This document shows positions 22,331 through 33,345 of a stretch of DNA of 64,000 nt, piece by piece. The stretch is from positions 140,001-204,000 of the forward strand of contig JAMWET010002899.1 in assembly GCA_024036415.1 (NCBI GenBank), written 5' to 3'. Position 1 is the first letter of the stretch. Each line of letters begins with the position of its first letter. The notes under the pieces were generated by a model. It did no database searches. It saw only the letters and a program-made list of their open reading frames with translations, and was not told the DNA's origin. Position numbers and translations under genes: made by a program. Origin of the DNA: Prochilodus magdalenae. Lineage: Eukaryota > Chordata > Actinopteri > Characiformes > Prochilodontidae.

Positions 22331-22740
22331 ACAAAGAGACAAACAAACTCCTTTATTGAATGTTCAGAAGCATATTTAAGATGCTGCGTTGACTACAAAC
22401 GTAGCTAATATATAAAACCAGGCTTCTCCCTTTTAAAGCAGCATCGATAAAACCTCATAAAGAAACATCTCACCAACAAAATCCACAACAATGTGGCTCC
22501 ATTTTTCTTCGCTTACAAAGGTCTTTGTTCCAGTTTGAGATAATGAATAAAAAGAGGCTCCAATCTTCTTGCTCGTATTCATTTGAAGCAGTCATTCATG
22601 GCATAAATTAATATGTTTATCTGCGGAGGGGACGATCTAATAACTCACCTGTCAAGCCAGATGGGAGAGAAATAATTGGAATGAAATAATTATCAAACGT
22701 CTTCCCTTCAACCTAGCGGCTCGGCGCTCCCTTAAACAAC
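22331..22740. other. Candidate non-coding element left of the CA array
   Basis: 22590-22735 is balanced and repeat-free with homeodomain-type cores (cataaattaatatg, gaaataattgg, gaaataattatcaaac). It abuts the CA array, and similar DNA resumes on the other side at 23450. Confidence 0.35.
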
Positions 22741-22772
22741 TAACACACACACACACACACACACACACACTT

Positions 22773-22804
<32 letters not shown>

Positions 22805-22816
22805 TTACATACACAT

Positions 22817-22856
<40 letters not shown>

Positions 22857-23384
22857 ACACACACACACACACATATACACACACTTACACACACACACTC
22901 ATACACACACACACATACACACAGACACACACACACTTACACACACACAAACACACACACATGCACACACACACACACACACTTACACAGACACTCATAC
23001 ACACAGACACACACACACTTACACACACAAACACACACGCACACGCACACACACAAACACACACATGCACACACACATACACACACATACACACACACAC
23101 ACTTATGCACACACACAAACACACACACACTTACACACACATACACGCACACACACACACACGCACACACACACTCATACACACACACACATACACACAG
23201 ACACACACACACTTACACACAAACACACACACACGCACACACAAACACAAACACATACACACACACACACAGACACACACAGACACTTACACACACACAC
23301 ACACGCACACACATACACACACACACAAACACACACAGACACACACACACAAACACACAGACACACACACGTACACATACACAA

Positions 23385-23415
<31 letters not shown>

Positions 23416-23450
23416 CACGTACACATACACAAACACACACACACACAGAG
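22741..23450. repeat. (CA)n compound microsatellite, about 710 bases
   Basis: CA dinucleotides dominate, with interspersed tt, at, ga and gc steps that themselves recur in longer blocks (acttacacac, acatacacac, cagacacac). All reading frames are open for long distances as Thr-His on plus or Cys-Val on minus. These are composition artefacts. Alternating purine-pyrimidine of this length is prone to Z-DNA. Confidence 0.98.
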
Positions 23451-23830
23451 TGACTAAAACCCCACACCGCCCGTGAAATCACCTCCACTGACAAAATGAG
23501 CGAAAGAGGGATATCAGGTTAGATTCTTATTTAGATTTGATAAACTGTAAGAGCTATTATGCCTTCAGCTTTATGCATTTAGCGGCCAATCTAATGTTAC
23601 ATTTGCTCATTTTCCCGTCAGCATTATGATCTAGTGTTCTTGGTTAAATGCGAGCCTGGGTCTTGCGGATTGATAAGGCTTCTCCTTTTAGGGTTTAAAA
23701 TGCCAACCCCCCCACACACTCACCCCCCAACCCATATCATAAATAGCCACGCCGGACATCCATCAGTCTGGTGGTCCGACTCCAGAGTGAGCCTCGGTGC
23801 AGATATATCTCACTCTTAATGCACTTTGTG
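23451..23830. other. Candidate non-coding element right of the CA array
   Basis: Balanced DNA at 23510-23710 (gattcttatttagatttga, tttatgcatttagcggcc, gcggattgataaggcttc) with no recognised repeat. Confidence 0.35.
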
Positions 23831-24359
23831 GTTGTCACCGGCTTCTAATGCACTTGGGTACGATGCCACACATGCGCTGGTCTGCGCCGAAGCTGCACTT
23901 TCCTCTGTCGCAGCCATGATATTACACTGCCTGAGGAAAACAGAAGCAGTGCCGAGATGCGGATGTGAATATACACTCAGCGTCGAAAGAGTAGTCACAC
24001 AGATCTGGGTAATAAGCTTCTACAAATATGTTCAATCACACAGTGAGAAGTACTACACACTTAGACTACACTTAGGATGACTTCATGTGCCAAGAGGACT
24101 GGTTCTTGCAGGGTAGGAGATCATACTGGATCATCCAGAGCTGTAATGGTATCTGTGGGAGGTGCTGCAGGCCCTCTTCTTGCTCTAGTAAGTGTTTTCA
24201 GACGTGACGCCATAGAGGAGCCACTTTTGATTCACTGATAAACCTGGTTCTTCAAAAGACCTAAGAGCAAAACCCTTGATTCGAGGTTCTTCAGGGTAAC
24301 GTAAGCGGTTCCCCCATCCCTCCCTTTCTGGTACCTTTATTGTAATAAATAATACAGGT
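23831..24359. other. Intergenic, nothing recognised
   Basis: Overlapping short frames on both strands near 23816-24080 without domains. No repeats recognised. Confidence 0.4.
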
Positions 24360-24660
24360 GCAGTTTTGCGGTGGAGTCGCCAGAGGGGCTTTTTTAATCT
24401 TCCTGCGTCCTCTCCTCATCATTAACCTGGCTGCTCCGAGTGCCTGATCTCCACCACTCTGACCTGGATCACTTTATCAGCGACCAATTAAAACAAATTA
24501 GGGGAGAAATCTGCCCATGTCATTCTCCTCACACTTCCTCCGCCCCAGAAGCTCAGAGGACAGGCAAGCGGGCTGCGATTGGCATCTGGAGACCGGGAGG
24601 AGGGGTTGAGGGGGAGGAGGCTAGAGGTGTTTGCAGGTTAAGGGGGCTCCTTTTCTGATA
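24360..24660. other. Candidate non-coding element
   Basis: Balanced DNA with cttcctgcgtcctctcctc, cattaacctggctgctcc and ccaattaaaacaaattagg. Its last part (24590-24645) is G-rich on the plus strand. Confidence 0.35.
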
Positions 24661-25160
24661 GATGTGCTCTGCACTATGAATTAGGGGGGCTACGTTCTCC
24701 TTAAAAGGAGCAGTACCATAGAGTTAGCAGAAGAAGAGTGTTTTTTTATCTGTCCTTTTTTTTTTCTTATTTAATGTTCTCCTCTTCTGTGTGTGGGTTA
24801 TTGAACCAAAATAGACATACTGTACTGTATATTAACATGCCCTTTTCCCCAACCTGTATTTGTCAATTTGGATTAAACAGACTTTTGTACTTTTCCCTTA
24901 ATAACAGGATTTATGCTGTTCCTTTAAGACTGATACTCTGCTCTGATTGGCTGCCTCAAAAAGCCAATAAATAAATGAATAAATAAATAAAAGCAGCATG
25001 TGCTGAAACACTTCTTATAATTTCTAGGTGTGAGCTGAATAGGAAGGTCTTCTGTAGGTAATCACAAACCATCACATAGCCATCTAGTTCAAAAACAGGC
25101 TGCTTCTACTCCTACTATTTATAGATTATCTCAGTAATAATATTAGATCACCAAAAAAAA
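24661..25160. other. AT-rich intergenic DNA with an (AAAT)n patch at 24966-24992
   Basis: Contains a short AAAT microsatellite and a poly-A run near 25155. No gene seen. Confidence 0.45.
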
Positions 25161-25164
25161 AAAA

Positions 25165-25510
25165 GTGGCTGAAACGTATTTAATAGCGTGTAATTCCTCA
25201 ACAAGCACAAACAACAGCTGTGATAGGATTTGGCATGGACTGGACAAGTTTCTGGATGTAGGCCACATTAATGTTCAGAAGAATTCCACAGTAGGTCCAG
25301 ATTTGGTGCATGCCTTCCCTGGCACAATCTCAAGGAGAATTCCCTGTACACTGGGATTTTATCCACTGCTGGTAGACCCATATGACCGTACGCTTCCATA
25401 CACCTGCAGATTCAGCTACTTCCTTCACACTACGGTCTTTGGCCACGCCCACATGCAGTCCCTTCTTTCAGCCAATCATTAACATCTGCTCTGGAGCCAT
25501 TTTCCACACA
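25165..25510 (-). mobile_element. Family B interspersed repeat, second copy
   Basis: Reverse complement of the 15140-15450 family and better preserved. On the minus strand a frame reads KEVAESAGVWKRTVI, a helix-turn-helix-like segment, followed soon by a stop. A plus-strand open frame of 105 codons (25165-25482) covers the same interval, but is the antisense of the repeat and is not called a gene. Confidence 0.55.
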
Positions 25511-26399
25511 TGGAACAGGACATTCACTGAACTGTAGAACCTCTTCTCAATCTCTGGATCCCGTCACTCACACCCCACAGGTATTTATAGCCCCATCTTC
25601 CTCGTGCTGTGCCATCTGCAGAAGTCTGAAGTTACTACTATTAGTAACTTACGTAAAAAGTACATGGCTGAAGCGCCTGGCAAGCAACCATTACCACCAC
25701 CTCCTGCCACTCTAGGCAACAACAAACCACCTTCAGTAGCAAACTAAAGGAGTCATATAAGCAGGAGCAAAACAAAACAGTAGTTGCTTTCCACTGCTGA
25801 TGACGGTCTAGGAGAGTAGGCTTCTAGGCTGGTAAACAAATATTAATGTTAAAACTGAGGAAGAGTTACTGTACATTTCGTTGTGTCTTACGATAGGAAT
25901 GGAGACCAGACTTTCTGGAGATATGTTCTATTGTTTAAAATATGAGTTTAACAGATAGCGTCACTATTACTTCTTTAATGGCTCTAATTGCAGAAAATAA
26001 TTGCAAAAATCTTGAAAATGAAGACATTAAGACATTGTTTGATGATGTTTTGATTACGGTTTCGCCAAAAACTTTTTTTTAATCCATTAATTTTGGAGAG
26101 GGATATTCAGAACAATACAACGCAAAGAAAATTTTGGTCAGATTTTCTGATATTATCCATCTTCAACATTCCATATAAGACTTGTTTTGGATAGTAAATT
26201 AAACGGCCATATTTGTGTTGTAAACATGGCTACCCCTTTCTTAAATGAGTTACCTGAACCTCTCACAGTTTAACACCTTTTAGAAAAAGTGCCTCCAAGC
26301 CAAGAGCTATTTAGAAACCTTAATTTTGAAGAGTGTATCAGTGAGGTGCTTGAAACCCATGGGAGACCCATAGGGATAATAGAAGTGTGGTGTCCTGGA
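25511..26399. other. Intergenic, nothing recognised
   Basis: AT-rich in the second half. The phrase tggatagtaaattaaacggcc near 26190 has near matches at 2417 (ggatagtaaataaaatggct) and 40349 (gaatagtaaataaaatggct), so a small interspersed repeat is present. Confidence 0.4.
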
Positions 26400-26720
26400 C
26401 AATGCGAGTGTGGACTGGGCTTCACATGCTCTTCCTTCATATGCCTACTTGATTATTAAGTCCTCAACTCTTCTGCACCTGGCGATTCTAAAGCGCGCTG
26501 TGCTTTACTCGCCTGCCTCCATGTTTATTCATATGTTTGTGCTCCGCTCGAAGAGCCTGGGTCTCCTGTGCAGCCTCAAATTTATGCATGGCAGCAGAAA
26601 TTAATTAGGCATCAATTAGCGCATGCTAATCGGTATGCATTGCTTTATTGCACTGCCTGGCTGTTAAGTAATTTGTAAATCTGTTGCAGGAAAGCGGCAG
26701 GGAGCTGTTTCACGCTCTAT
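26400..26720. other. Candidate non-coding element, TAAT-rich
   Basis: Among the most enhancer-like stretches of the window: catatgcctacttgattatt, tgtttattcatatgtttg, gaaattaattaggcatcaat, tagcgcatgctaatcggtat. It combines several ATTA/TAAT cores with an octamer-like atgctaat. No repeat recognised. Confidence 0.4.
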
Positions 26721-27460
26721 CAAAAAGAAGTGGAAGGGAAAAAAGCGAACAAACAAGAAACAGACAAAACGAAAAAACACTAGAAAAGGATCTTTGGGAA
26801 GAATCCTAGCGAGCTTACCGTTGGGGAATCGTGTTTGTGTAGGGGGTCAGAATCTTGAGCGAAGGGTTTTCTAACGTTCGTTTAGCACAGGCACAGCTCA
26901 GGTGAAGCCTGGGGGGTGGGGGTGGTTGGGGGGTTGGGGTTTGGGTGTCTAGACGAGACCGGGAGATTGAGAGATGGAGGGATAGAGAGGGGAATGAGAG
27001 AGCGATGAAGTGTTTCCTACTGCATGTGAGCTGATGGCTGCTTCGGTAAGGAGAAACCCCAATGGTGAGTCCAGGAGAGTCTTGCCTGTGTGTGAGCGTG
27101 CTTGTAGGCCAGGGCTCCAAACCAGTTTGAGGAACGAGGATGAAAATCAGAAATGAGCAGTAGATTTCTCCAGGAACAAAAACAAATATTCCTGTCAGTA
27201 CAGCTGATTCAATAACATTCAAGTGGGCCACGCAAGATGTGGACAGGTGCACCATGCAAGAGTTCACAAAGTGCTTTCACAGTAATGATAAGGAAGGTAG
27301 AAAGCAAGTCAACAGTCATTTAAAAAGAGCTGCATGAAGACCACGGAGAACCACCAGCAGTGAACCGCCGGGTGCACAACCAACATTTGCACACAAGCAT
27401 TTAGACAGATTAGGTTAGGTTTCATGCATGGCCACACATGTGGCGTAAGCAAGACTGGGC
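26721..27460. other. Intergenic with a G-quadruplex-like tract at 26911-26945
   Basis: The tract has runs of six, five, six, four and three G separated by loops of one to five bases on the plus strand. The surrounding minus-strand frame (26815-27267) has no domain signal. Confidence 0.4.
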
Positions 27461-27469
27461 CTTAACGCT

Positions 27470-28045
27470 GCTCCTGACTGACTCAACAGCCCCAATTGCT
27501 GACGTTCAGTGAACTGTGATGCCCTCCATGAGTCATCCTGTTAGTGTCAGAACCATTGTCAGATGGCTGCAGTACATGCCTGCAGATCGCTACAATGACT
27601 GCTCTTAACACCACGTCAACATTGCCAAAAGATCTGGGAGACTTACATGAAGAGAGAGAACTGATGTCCAACATCCGTGAAGAGACCTAACACCAAAACG
27701 ATTGCCGACATTCAGCGAGCGGTGATGCCTATCTCAAGCCAGTGCCAGCACAATTGGAAGACGGTTGCATGACCCCGTATTACATGCATACAGAGCCAGA
27801 TTGTCATGGAGTGACAAGTCCTGCTTTTGTCTCTGTGGAGACAACCAACGAATCCAAGTGTGGAGGCACCGTGGTCAGCGCTAAGATGAACGGTTTGTAG
27901 TCGGGAGTCACGCATCTGTATAGCTTGGTGTAACACCACCTTCACCCATATCGCAAAACCTGCAGGGACTGTGTGAGAATATTCAAGCTGCATGGGACAC
28001 CATTAGGAACCTCTACAGCTCCATGCCAAGACATCTGGCATTTCA
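27470..28045 (+). mobile_element. Tc1-like element remnant (family C), with a partial duplicate
   Basis: Two related starts are present: 27478 (gactcaacagccccaattgc) and about 27695 (cgattgccgacattcagcga), which share the tail tg/gcgacgttcagtg-aactgtgatgcc type phrase. The second runs on to a frame reading ENIQAAWDTIRNLYSSMPRH, typical of the Tc1 transposase C-terminus. The element looks tandemly rearranged. Stops break every long frame. Confidence 0.65.
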
Positions 28046-28175
28046 ATTTATAGGGCATTATAAAAACAGGATGCATAGGAAATGTTACTTAAAGCTGTGA
28101 TTGCTCTGTTATCTATAAGCGCAATGTAAACATAGATTCTGAGTATTTATATATATATATTTATATATTCATATA
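28046..28175. other. Intergenic, ending in a TA-rich run
   Basis: AT-rich and short. The TA run at 28148-28175 is the insertion site of the next element. Confidence 0.6.
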
Positions 28176-28726
28176 CAGGGGTTGGACAATAAAACTGAAA
28201 CACCTGTCATTTTAGTGTGGGAGGTCTCATGGCTAAATTGGACCAGCCTGGTGGCCAATCTTCATTAATTGCACATTGCACCAGTAAGAGCAGAGTGTGA
28301 AGGTTCAGTTAGCAGGTAAGAGCACAGTTCTGCTCAAAATACTGCAATGCACACACAACAGTATGGGTGATGGGTGACATACCAGAGTTCACAAAGAGGA
28401 CAGATTGTTGGTGCACGTCTTGCTGGCGCATCTGTGACCAAGACAGCAAGTCTTTTGTGATGTCAAGATCAATAGCCACGGTATCCAGGGTAATGTCAGC
28501 ATATACACACCAAGAAGGACGAACCTCCACCAGCATCACGTAGTGACCTGGCCACTATCCTGCAAGAAGAATGGCTTAAACTCCCTCTGACCACTGTGCA
28601 GGACGCAGTATATGTCATTCTCAAGACGAACTGACGCTGTATTGGCCGCAAAAGGAGGCCCTACACCATACTAATAAATGATTGTGGTCTAAAACCAGGT
28701 GTTTCAGTTTCATTGTCCAACCCCTG
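28176..28726 (+). mobile_element. Internally deleted Tc1-like element (TIR family D), copy 2 of 3
   Basis: The best copy. Terminal inverted repeats of about 30 bases begin CAGGGGTTGGACAATaAAAC on the left and end in the complement of CAGGGGTTGGACAATGAAAC on the right, flanked by TA on both sides (28174-28175, 28727-28728). The interior preserves the N-terminal helix-turn-helix region of a Tc1 transposase and then jumps to the C-terminal end (AAKGGPTPY near 28650-28676). The catalytic middle is missing, so the element is non-autonomous. Confidence 0.92.
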
Positions 28727-28742
28727 TATATATATATATATA

Positions 28743-29990
28743 CACAACAGACATGCATTAAATAACAAAATTAAAAAGATCTGATTACTGCTTTCCCCTC
28801 ATTAAACAATCAAACAGAACACAGCTAATAGGCTTTAATGAACTGGTTTACCAGTTTACTAATGTCCTTTTGGGGCCAGAATGTCGAAAGGTCTAGTCCC
28901 ACACTTGCACGCTTTTTGTCCAAATACACCTTAAACTTAAACTCCAAGAGTTTTGGCAATAGCTGAGCAAATGAAAGTTTTCTTGGATATGAAACTGCTT
29001 CTTTATCTCAGGTTACTTTGCTGCAGCCTTGTGTGGTAACCTCATTAGTGTCTAGCCGATGGATGATGAAGGCCTGTTTGAGTCTTCTTCAGGCGGCATC
29101 AGTGGGCTACATAACCAACATTATGAGAGACCAACACTGGACAATGATGTCCAAATTGAATAAGTGCACAGTAGCAGAGAATCCCTGAGCCATTGTTATA
29201 AAAGGCCATTGCACAATTGCAGCCATAAGTAGATTTTTTTTTCATGGTCAGTTGTATACAAAGCATATGAGTAGAATGGAGCACAGTGCAGTTACAAAAG
29301 TTCTATTGGGATGGGAATAGGTTTACATGGGGAGGTGGGGTAATGTGGTTTCAGTGGTTTTAGTCCTGCCTGAATCCACCATGACGGTAATGTTTATGGA
29401 CTGGCTGTGCGCACCCACATCAGAAACAGGCTTCAGCACTTTTTACCTACGATAAAATGGATGGTTAAAAAATAGCTTAGAGTTACAGTGATCTCGTGTC
29501 ATAAAACGAGCCTCAAGAGATCAGGTTATATTAATCCCACAAACTATAGAAATATAAGGTTATATAACACCAGCTAACACTCCAGGTTAAGTGTTGACTA
29601 ACACTTAGTTGGGCATGCATTTTCCATCCCATTCATTCTTAATGGGAAAAATGTACATTGCTATGTGGAAACCATGCATCCAAACTATATACCAGCACTT
29701 CATTGTCAATCTGACCAAACAATTTGGTATTGGAGTGATGTTGATATATATCAAAAGCTTTGGGACTCGTTAGCGGACAAAAAAATTGTACCAAGAAGAA
29801 GAATTATAATATACAGTTGAGTAACAATAAGTTTCCAGTTGCTTTATAATAATTATAAAAATTCTTTCATTAAAATAGCTTGTAACTGAAACCAGAACCA
29901 AAACATTTGATATTTGATGTTTTGTCTTATGAACTTTATTGTAAGTATACGCTCATCCTACATCTGATGCCTACAACACGTGGCATGGAA
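28743..29990. other. Intergenic, nothing recognised
   Basis: About 1.2 kb of AT-leaning sequence with only short frames. The last few hundred bases before 29990 may hold the terminus of the Tc1 element whose coding remnant follows, but I could not find a clear terminal repeat. Confidence 0.4.
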
Positions 29991-29994
29991 GCAT

Positions 29995-30745
29995 GTTTAC
30001 CACTGTGTTGCGTCATCTTTTCTTTTATCGGCTCTTCATAAACATTTAGGGACTGAAGAAACTCTGGCTTTTGAAATACTCGCTGGTCTAGATGCTCCTC
30101 TCTCTTTGGCCCGGAGAACACAACGTCCATTATTTCCATAAATAATCTGAAAGGTTGACACGACAGACCACAAAGCACGTTTCCACTGAGCATCAGTCCA
30201 TTTCAGACAAGCTTGAGTCCAGAAAAGTCGACCGAGGTTGACATTTGGCGACTGAAGACACAAACTGATCCGGTGTTGTTGCCATTATTCTGTTATACAA
30301 GTCTTCAGCAATGCAACCAGACTGGGCCTTGGTTGTTGTATTTTGAGCTTAATAAGAGACACATTGTCAAAGGTAGATAGTTCTGGCCTGCAGGCAGCAC
30401 CCGCACACTTCGATTACCCAGTCGTTGTAATAAACACTTGCCTTGGTGAAAATGTTTTTAAAGTGTTGTTGAGTCCACGTGGTGATATCCATGACTGAAA
30501 CGTGCAGGCCTTTAATGTGTTTCCATCCAAGAGGTCGGAGGTGACGGGCATTCATTTGTGTTTTTTGGATTTACGAATGGAGATTTCTCTGGATTCCTGG
30601 AATCGTTTGATGATATTATGCACGGCAGAGCATGAAATACCTTGCAATCGCTCACTGAGAAACATTTTTTGCAAAATAATGAGCCTTGACCATCCTCGCT
30701 CATAAAGGACGCAGGCTTTCCTGGATGCTTCTTTCATATCCAAGC
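29995..30745 (-). pseudogene. Tc1 transposase pseudogene, catalytic middle deleted
   Basis: Read on the minus strand from about 30743. First comes an N-terminal helix-turn-helix segment (HNIIKRFQESREISIRK). Next is a linker with SVMDITTWTQQHF. Then comes the region of the first catalytic residue, ACLKWTDAQWKRALWS, where family members read LWSDES but this copy reads LWSVVS, so the catalytic Asp is lost. NNGRCVLRAKERG and ASISKAR follow. The frame then jumps to the extreme C-terminal DDATQW at 30001-30021. The second Asp and the last acidic residue are missing. Several frameshifts separate the pieces. It is a dead copy. Family naming rests on remembered Tc1 proteins. Confidence 0.85.
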
Positions 30746-31257
30746 ATGAATTAATATTTCACATGGTCTTAGTAAATGCTCCATTAGGTATATTTACTCT
30801 ATTAAAGGATAGAGGCATTCAAAGAATGGGCTCAGATCAAGCCAATATGTGTTGTTCTATCTATTAGTATATAGAGTGAGGCAATGTTGGCTGATGGCTG
30901 TAAATTCACAAGCTAATAACAATGCTAATGTCACGCTGAATTCATCTAAGATAGTTATTTAGGATGGACCAGACCATAAATACATTATATGTGGACATTT
31001 TTTTGTATTTGTAAGTGGCAGAACGTTTTTGTTGTGTATCATTACAGACATAATGTGGTGAAATGACATTACCACAGGTGTAAAACTTCCTTGTATAGTA
31101 CTGTCAGCACTCATATACGTATTGTTTTGGGTGGGGGCTTTAGTGCAGATGTGCTCATCACCAAATAAAGGCTGAAGACCCAAAAATACAATAGAAGAAC
31201 CAAAAGGCTTTAGAATAACTAACAAAGCTTCTTCTACTGTTACAAACCTCATGTGGC
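30746..31257. other. Intergenic, nothing recognised
   Basis: AT-rich unassigned DNA. Confidence 0.4.
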
Positions 31258-31271
31258 AATAATAATAATAC

Positions 31272-31303
<32 letters not shown>
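31258..31303. repeat. (AAT)n microsatellite
   Basis: About fifteen AAT units with one interruption near 31270. Confidence 0.95.
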
Positions 31304-31305
<2 letters not shown>

Positions 31306-31400
31306 TATTCTTATATAGCGCTTTTCAAGAAGTCAAAGACGCTTACAATTGTTAGTTCAATAAAACACACAATCATCAGACAACAACAACAAAAAACAAG
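31304..31400 (-). mobile_element. L2/SINE-type 3' tail, inverted
   Basis: Reads tttattcttatatagcgct then tttcaagaagtcaaagacgc. The reverse complement has the agcgctatataagaataaag tail typical of L2-mobilised retroposons. The preceding AAT run fits the expanded 3' microsatellite tail of such an insertion. Confidence 0.6.
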
Positions 31401-31459
31401 GCATCAAGGTTATCCTTTTGAGTTATGGGTGGTGCTAAAAGTCTAACAGAGCCCATACT

Positions 31460-31800
31460 GGGTGTCGTTGTACCTGACTGACCCAACAGCCAAAGTTGCG
31501 GACACTCTGCTGTGATGTCCTCCACGAGTCAATAATAGAAGAACCTTTTTTGTTGACACACATCAGTCTGAAGCACCACATCGCCATGAAAATGACCATT
31601 TGGGCAGAAAACCTGATGATTCATATGTTCTTTGGGAAACAGATCTATTTAGAACCAAAATCTTATGCTTAGCTCCATTGTGTAGTGGTTCTTTAGATGG
31701 ACAATGTGTTGCATGCGGTTCTATATGGAACCATTTGGTAAACTGCTATACGTAGTACCACAAAAGGATCTTCTATTGTTACAAACCCCAGGTCTTATAT
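31460..31800 (+). mobile_element. Family C fragment followed by an 'agaacc' repeat
   Basis: 31470-31530 (cctgactgacccaacagcc, gatgtcctccacgagtcaat) matches the start of the family C copy at 27470. From 31535, inverted ggttct/agaacc phrases take over (aatagaagaacctttttt, gcggttctatatggaacc). Confidence 0.5.
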
Positions 31801-32366
31801 ACAACACATTCGTCAATCATCACTGCAGGGAAAATTGGCGCGGCGCGCTCTGAAATCACTCTGCATCAGTGTGCAGCGCTTTTCTAACATTTACTTTTTC
31901 TGCCAACCCTAGAGGGTCTAATTACCCATGATTTTCGTTTTCTTCCTCATACAAACTCTGATAGAGGGGACCTGCTGAAATTACCTTGCCAAAAATTGTT
32001 TTAATGCCCGACCAATATTTCTCACTTCAGACTTTTTTTCACAAAGCCGCACTTCGTATTCCATGGAGAATTAGCCCGCTCCTTCTGTTGCCTCCAACTC
32101 TGTTTTACTCACAGTATATCACTCGGCAGGCTCACTGCTGTTCACATGACTTGACCATTACATTAGGCAGTCATTTGAAAATGTATCTAGCCACTATCGA
32201 TGTCCAGGAGTTTGGAGACACCGGCACCTCCAGCCTCTGAGAAGGCTTTACTTTAGATGTTGGAACATTGCTGTAAGGATTGTATAGCATGTTCAGTTCT
32301 GGGTCACTCATGGATGAAGCTCTATCACTCCAGAGAACACAGTTCCACTGCTCCAAAGACCAGCGC
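31801..32366. other. Intergenic, nothing recognised
   Basis: Balanced in the first half (31830-31960), which may be a candidate non-coding element. No recognised repeat. Confidence 0.35.
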
Positions 32367-32368
32367 CT

Positions 32369-32580
32369 TGCATTTACGGCATTTAGCTGACGTTTTTATC
32401 CAGAGAGATATACAAGGGTATTACAGGTGGGCCAACGTAGCATTAGGAGGACTCTTATCAGTGTAGCACAGCACCCAGTCACCCAGACAGGGATTCAAAC
32501 CCCTATATCCCACATGTGGTGGTGGCTCCCTGGTGGGTAGTGGTGTTACCTGCCGAGCTACACCAACCACTCCAACCAAC
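32369..32580 (-). mobile_element. Complete tRNA-derived SINE
   Basis: Read on the minus strand, it starts gtggttggtgtagctcggca, with an A-box-like tagctcggcagg. A B box follows, ggtttgaatcc (one mismatch to GGTTCGANTCC). It ends in the tail ctctggataaaaacgtcagc, taaatgccgtaaatg. Length is about 210 bases. The tail recurs at 17763 and a related head at 56120. Internal Pol III promoter boxes are seen directly; activity is not implied. Confidence 0.82.
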
Positions 32581-32739
32581 CCTTATAGCCCATACTTGGC
32601 ATTGGGTATGGACCTTAGGCTCATGCGTTGGTACTCCACAGTGTCTCATACAATTAATGCTTGACAGTTTAAAGTAGCTGAACTGACTGATTCAAATGCC
32701 TCTCCTGGTTCTGTTGGATTCATAATGTATATACTGTTC
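32581..32739. other. Intergenic, nothing recognised
   Basis: Short unassigned interval. Confidence 0.4.
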
Positions 32740-33345
32740 TCACGTTCCTGTAATATTGTGCACACTAGATGATTTTTCATGGGTTCTCTAGTAAAGGTGA
32801 TGGTGCTTTTTAAAACAATATAGAACCAATATAATTGCTGTTTGTGTTGTGTGATTGTTCTTCAGATAAACGGAAAATGTTTTGGTTGTGGTAGTATTTA
32901 GGACCTTTTGAAAAATGCTTGAATATAGCAACAAAAAAAAGAACCTATTTTGTTGATATGTAGAACCATATGCAGCACACTTATTGATCTAAAGAAACAT
33001 TTTGCCAATTAAATTTAGGCACACAAGATGGCTCTTCATAGGTTCTTTAGTAAATGCAATGGTTCTATTAGGAACTGTATAGAACCATTTCTATGCTATT
33101 GTGTTATCGTTCTTCAGGTTGACACAGAATATGTTGCATGTGGCTCTATACAGAACCTTTTTAGAAGCTGGTTATATATAGCATCAAAAAGGTTCTTCTA
33201 CTGTTATAAACCTCACATCATAAGAACCGTGTAGAACCATATACAACACACTTGTCAATCTGATGAACCATTTTGCCATGAAAAGAACCACCTAAGCATG
33301 ACATGGTTCTACATAGAACCCAAGTCTTTATAAAAACCCTTTGAA
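32740..33345. mobile_element. 'agaacc' teleost repeats, about two tandem copies
   Basis: The order of phrases cataggttctttagtaaa, atagaacca, ttcttcaggttgacacag, tatagaacc, ttgccatgaaaagaacc recurs at an interval of about 260 bases (compare 32775-33010 with 33035-33290). The two copies are strongly diverged. Confidence 0.6.

Noticed and set aside
22815..23494. Long open frames of Thr-His repeats on plus and Cys-Val repeats on minus
   Set aside because: They are the six-frame translation of the CA microsatellite; every frame is open, and start codons come from single interruptions.
25165..25482. 105-codon plus-strand frame
   Set aside because: Antisense of the family B repeat; the homologous copy at 15140-15450 does not preserve it.
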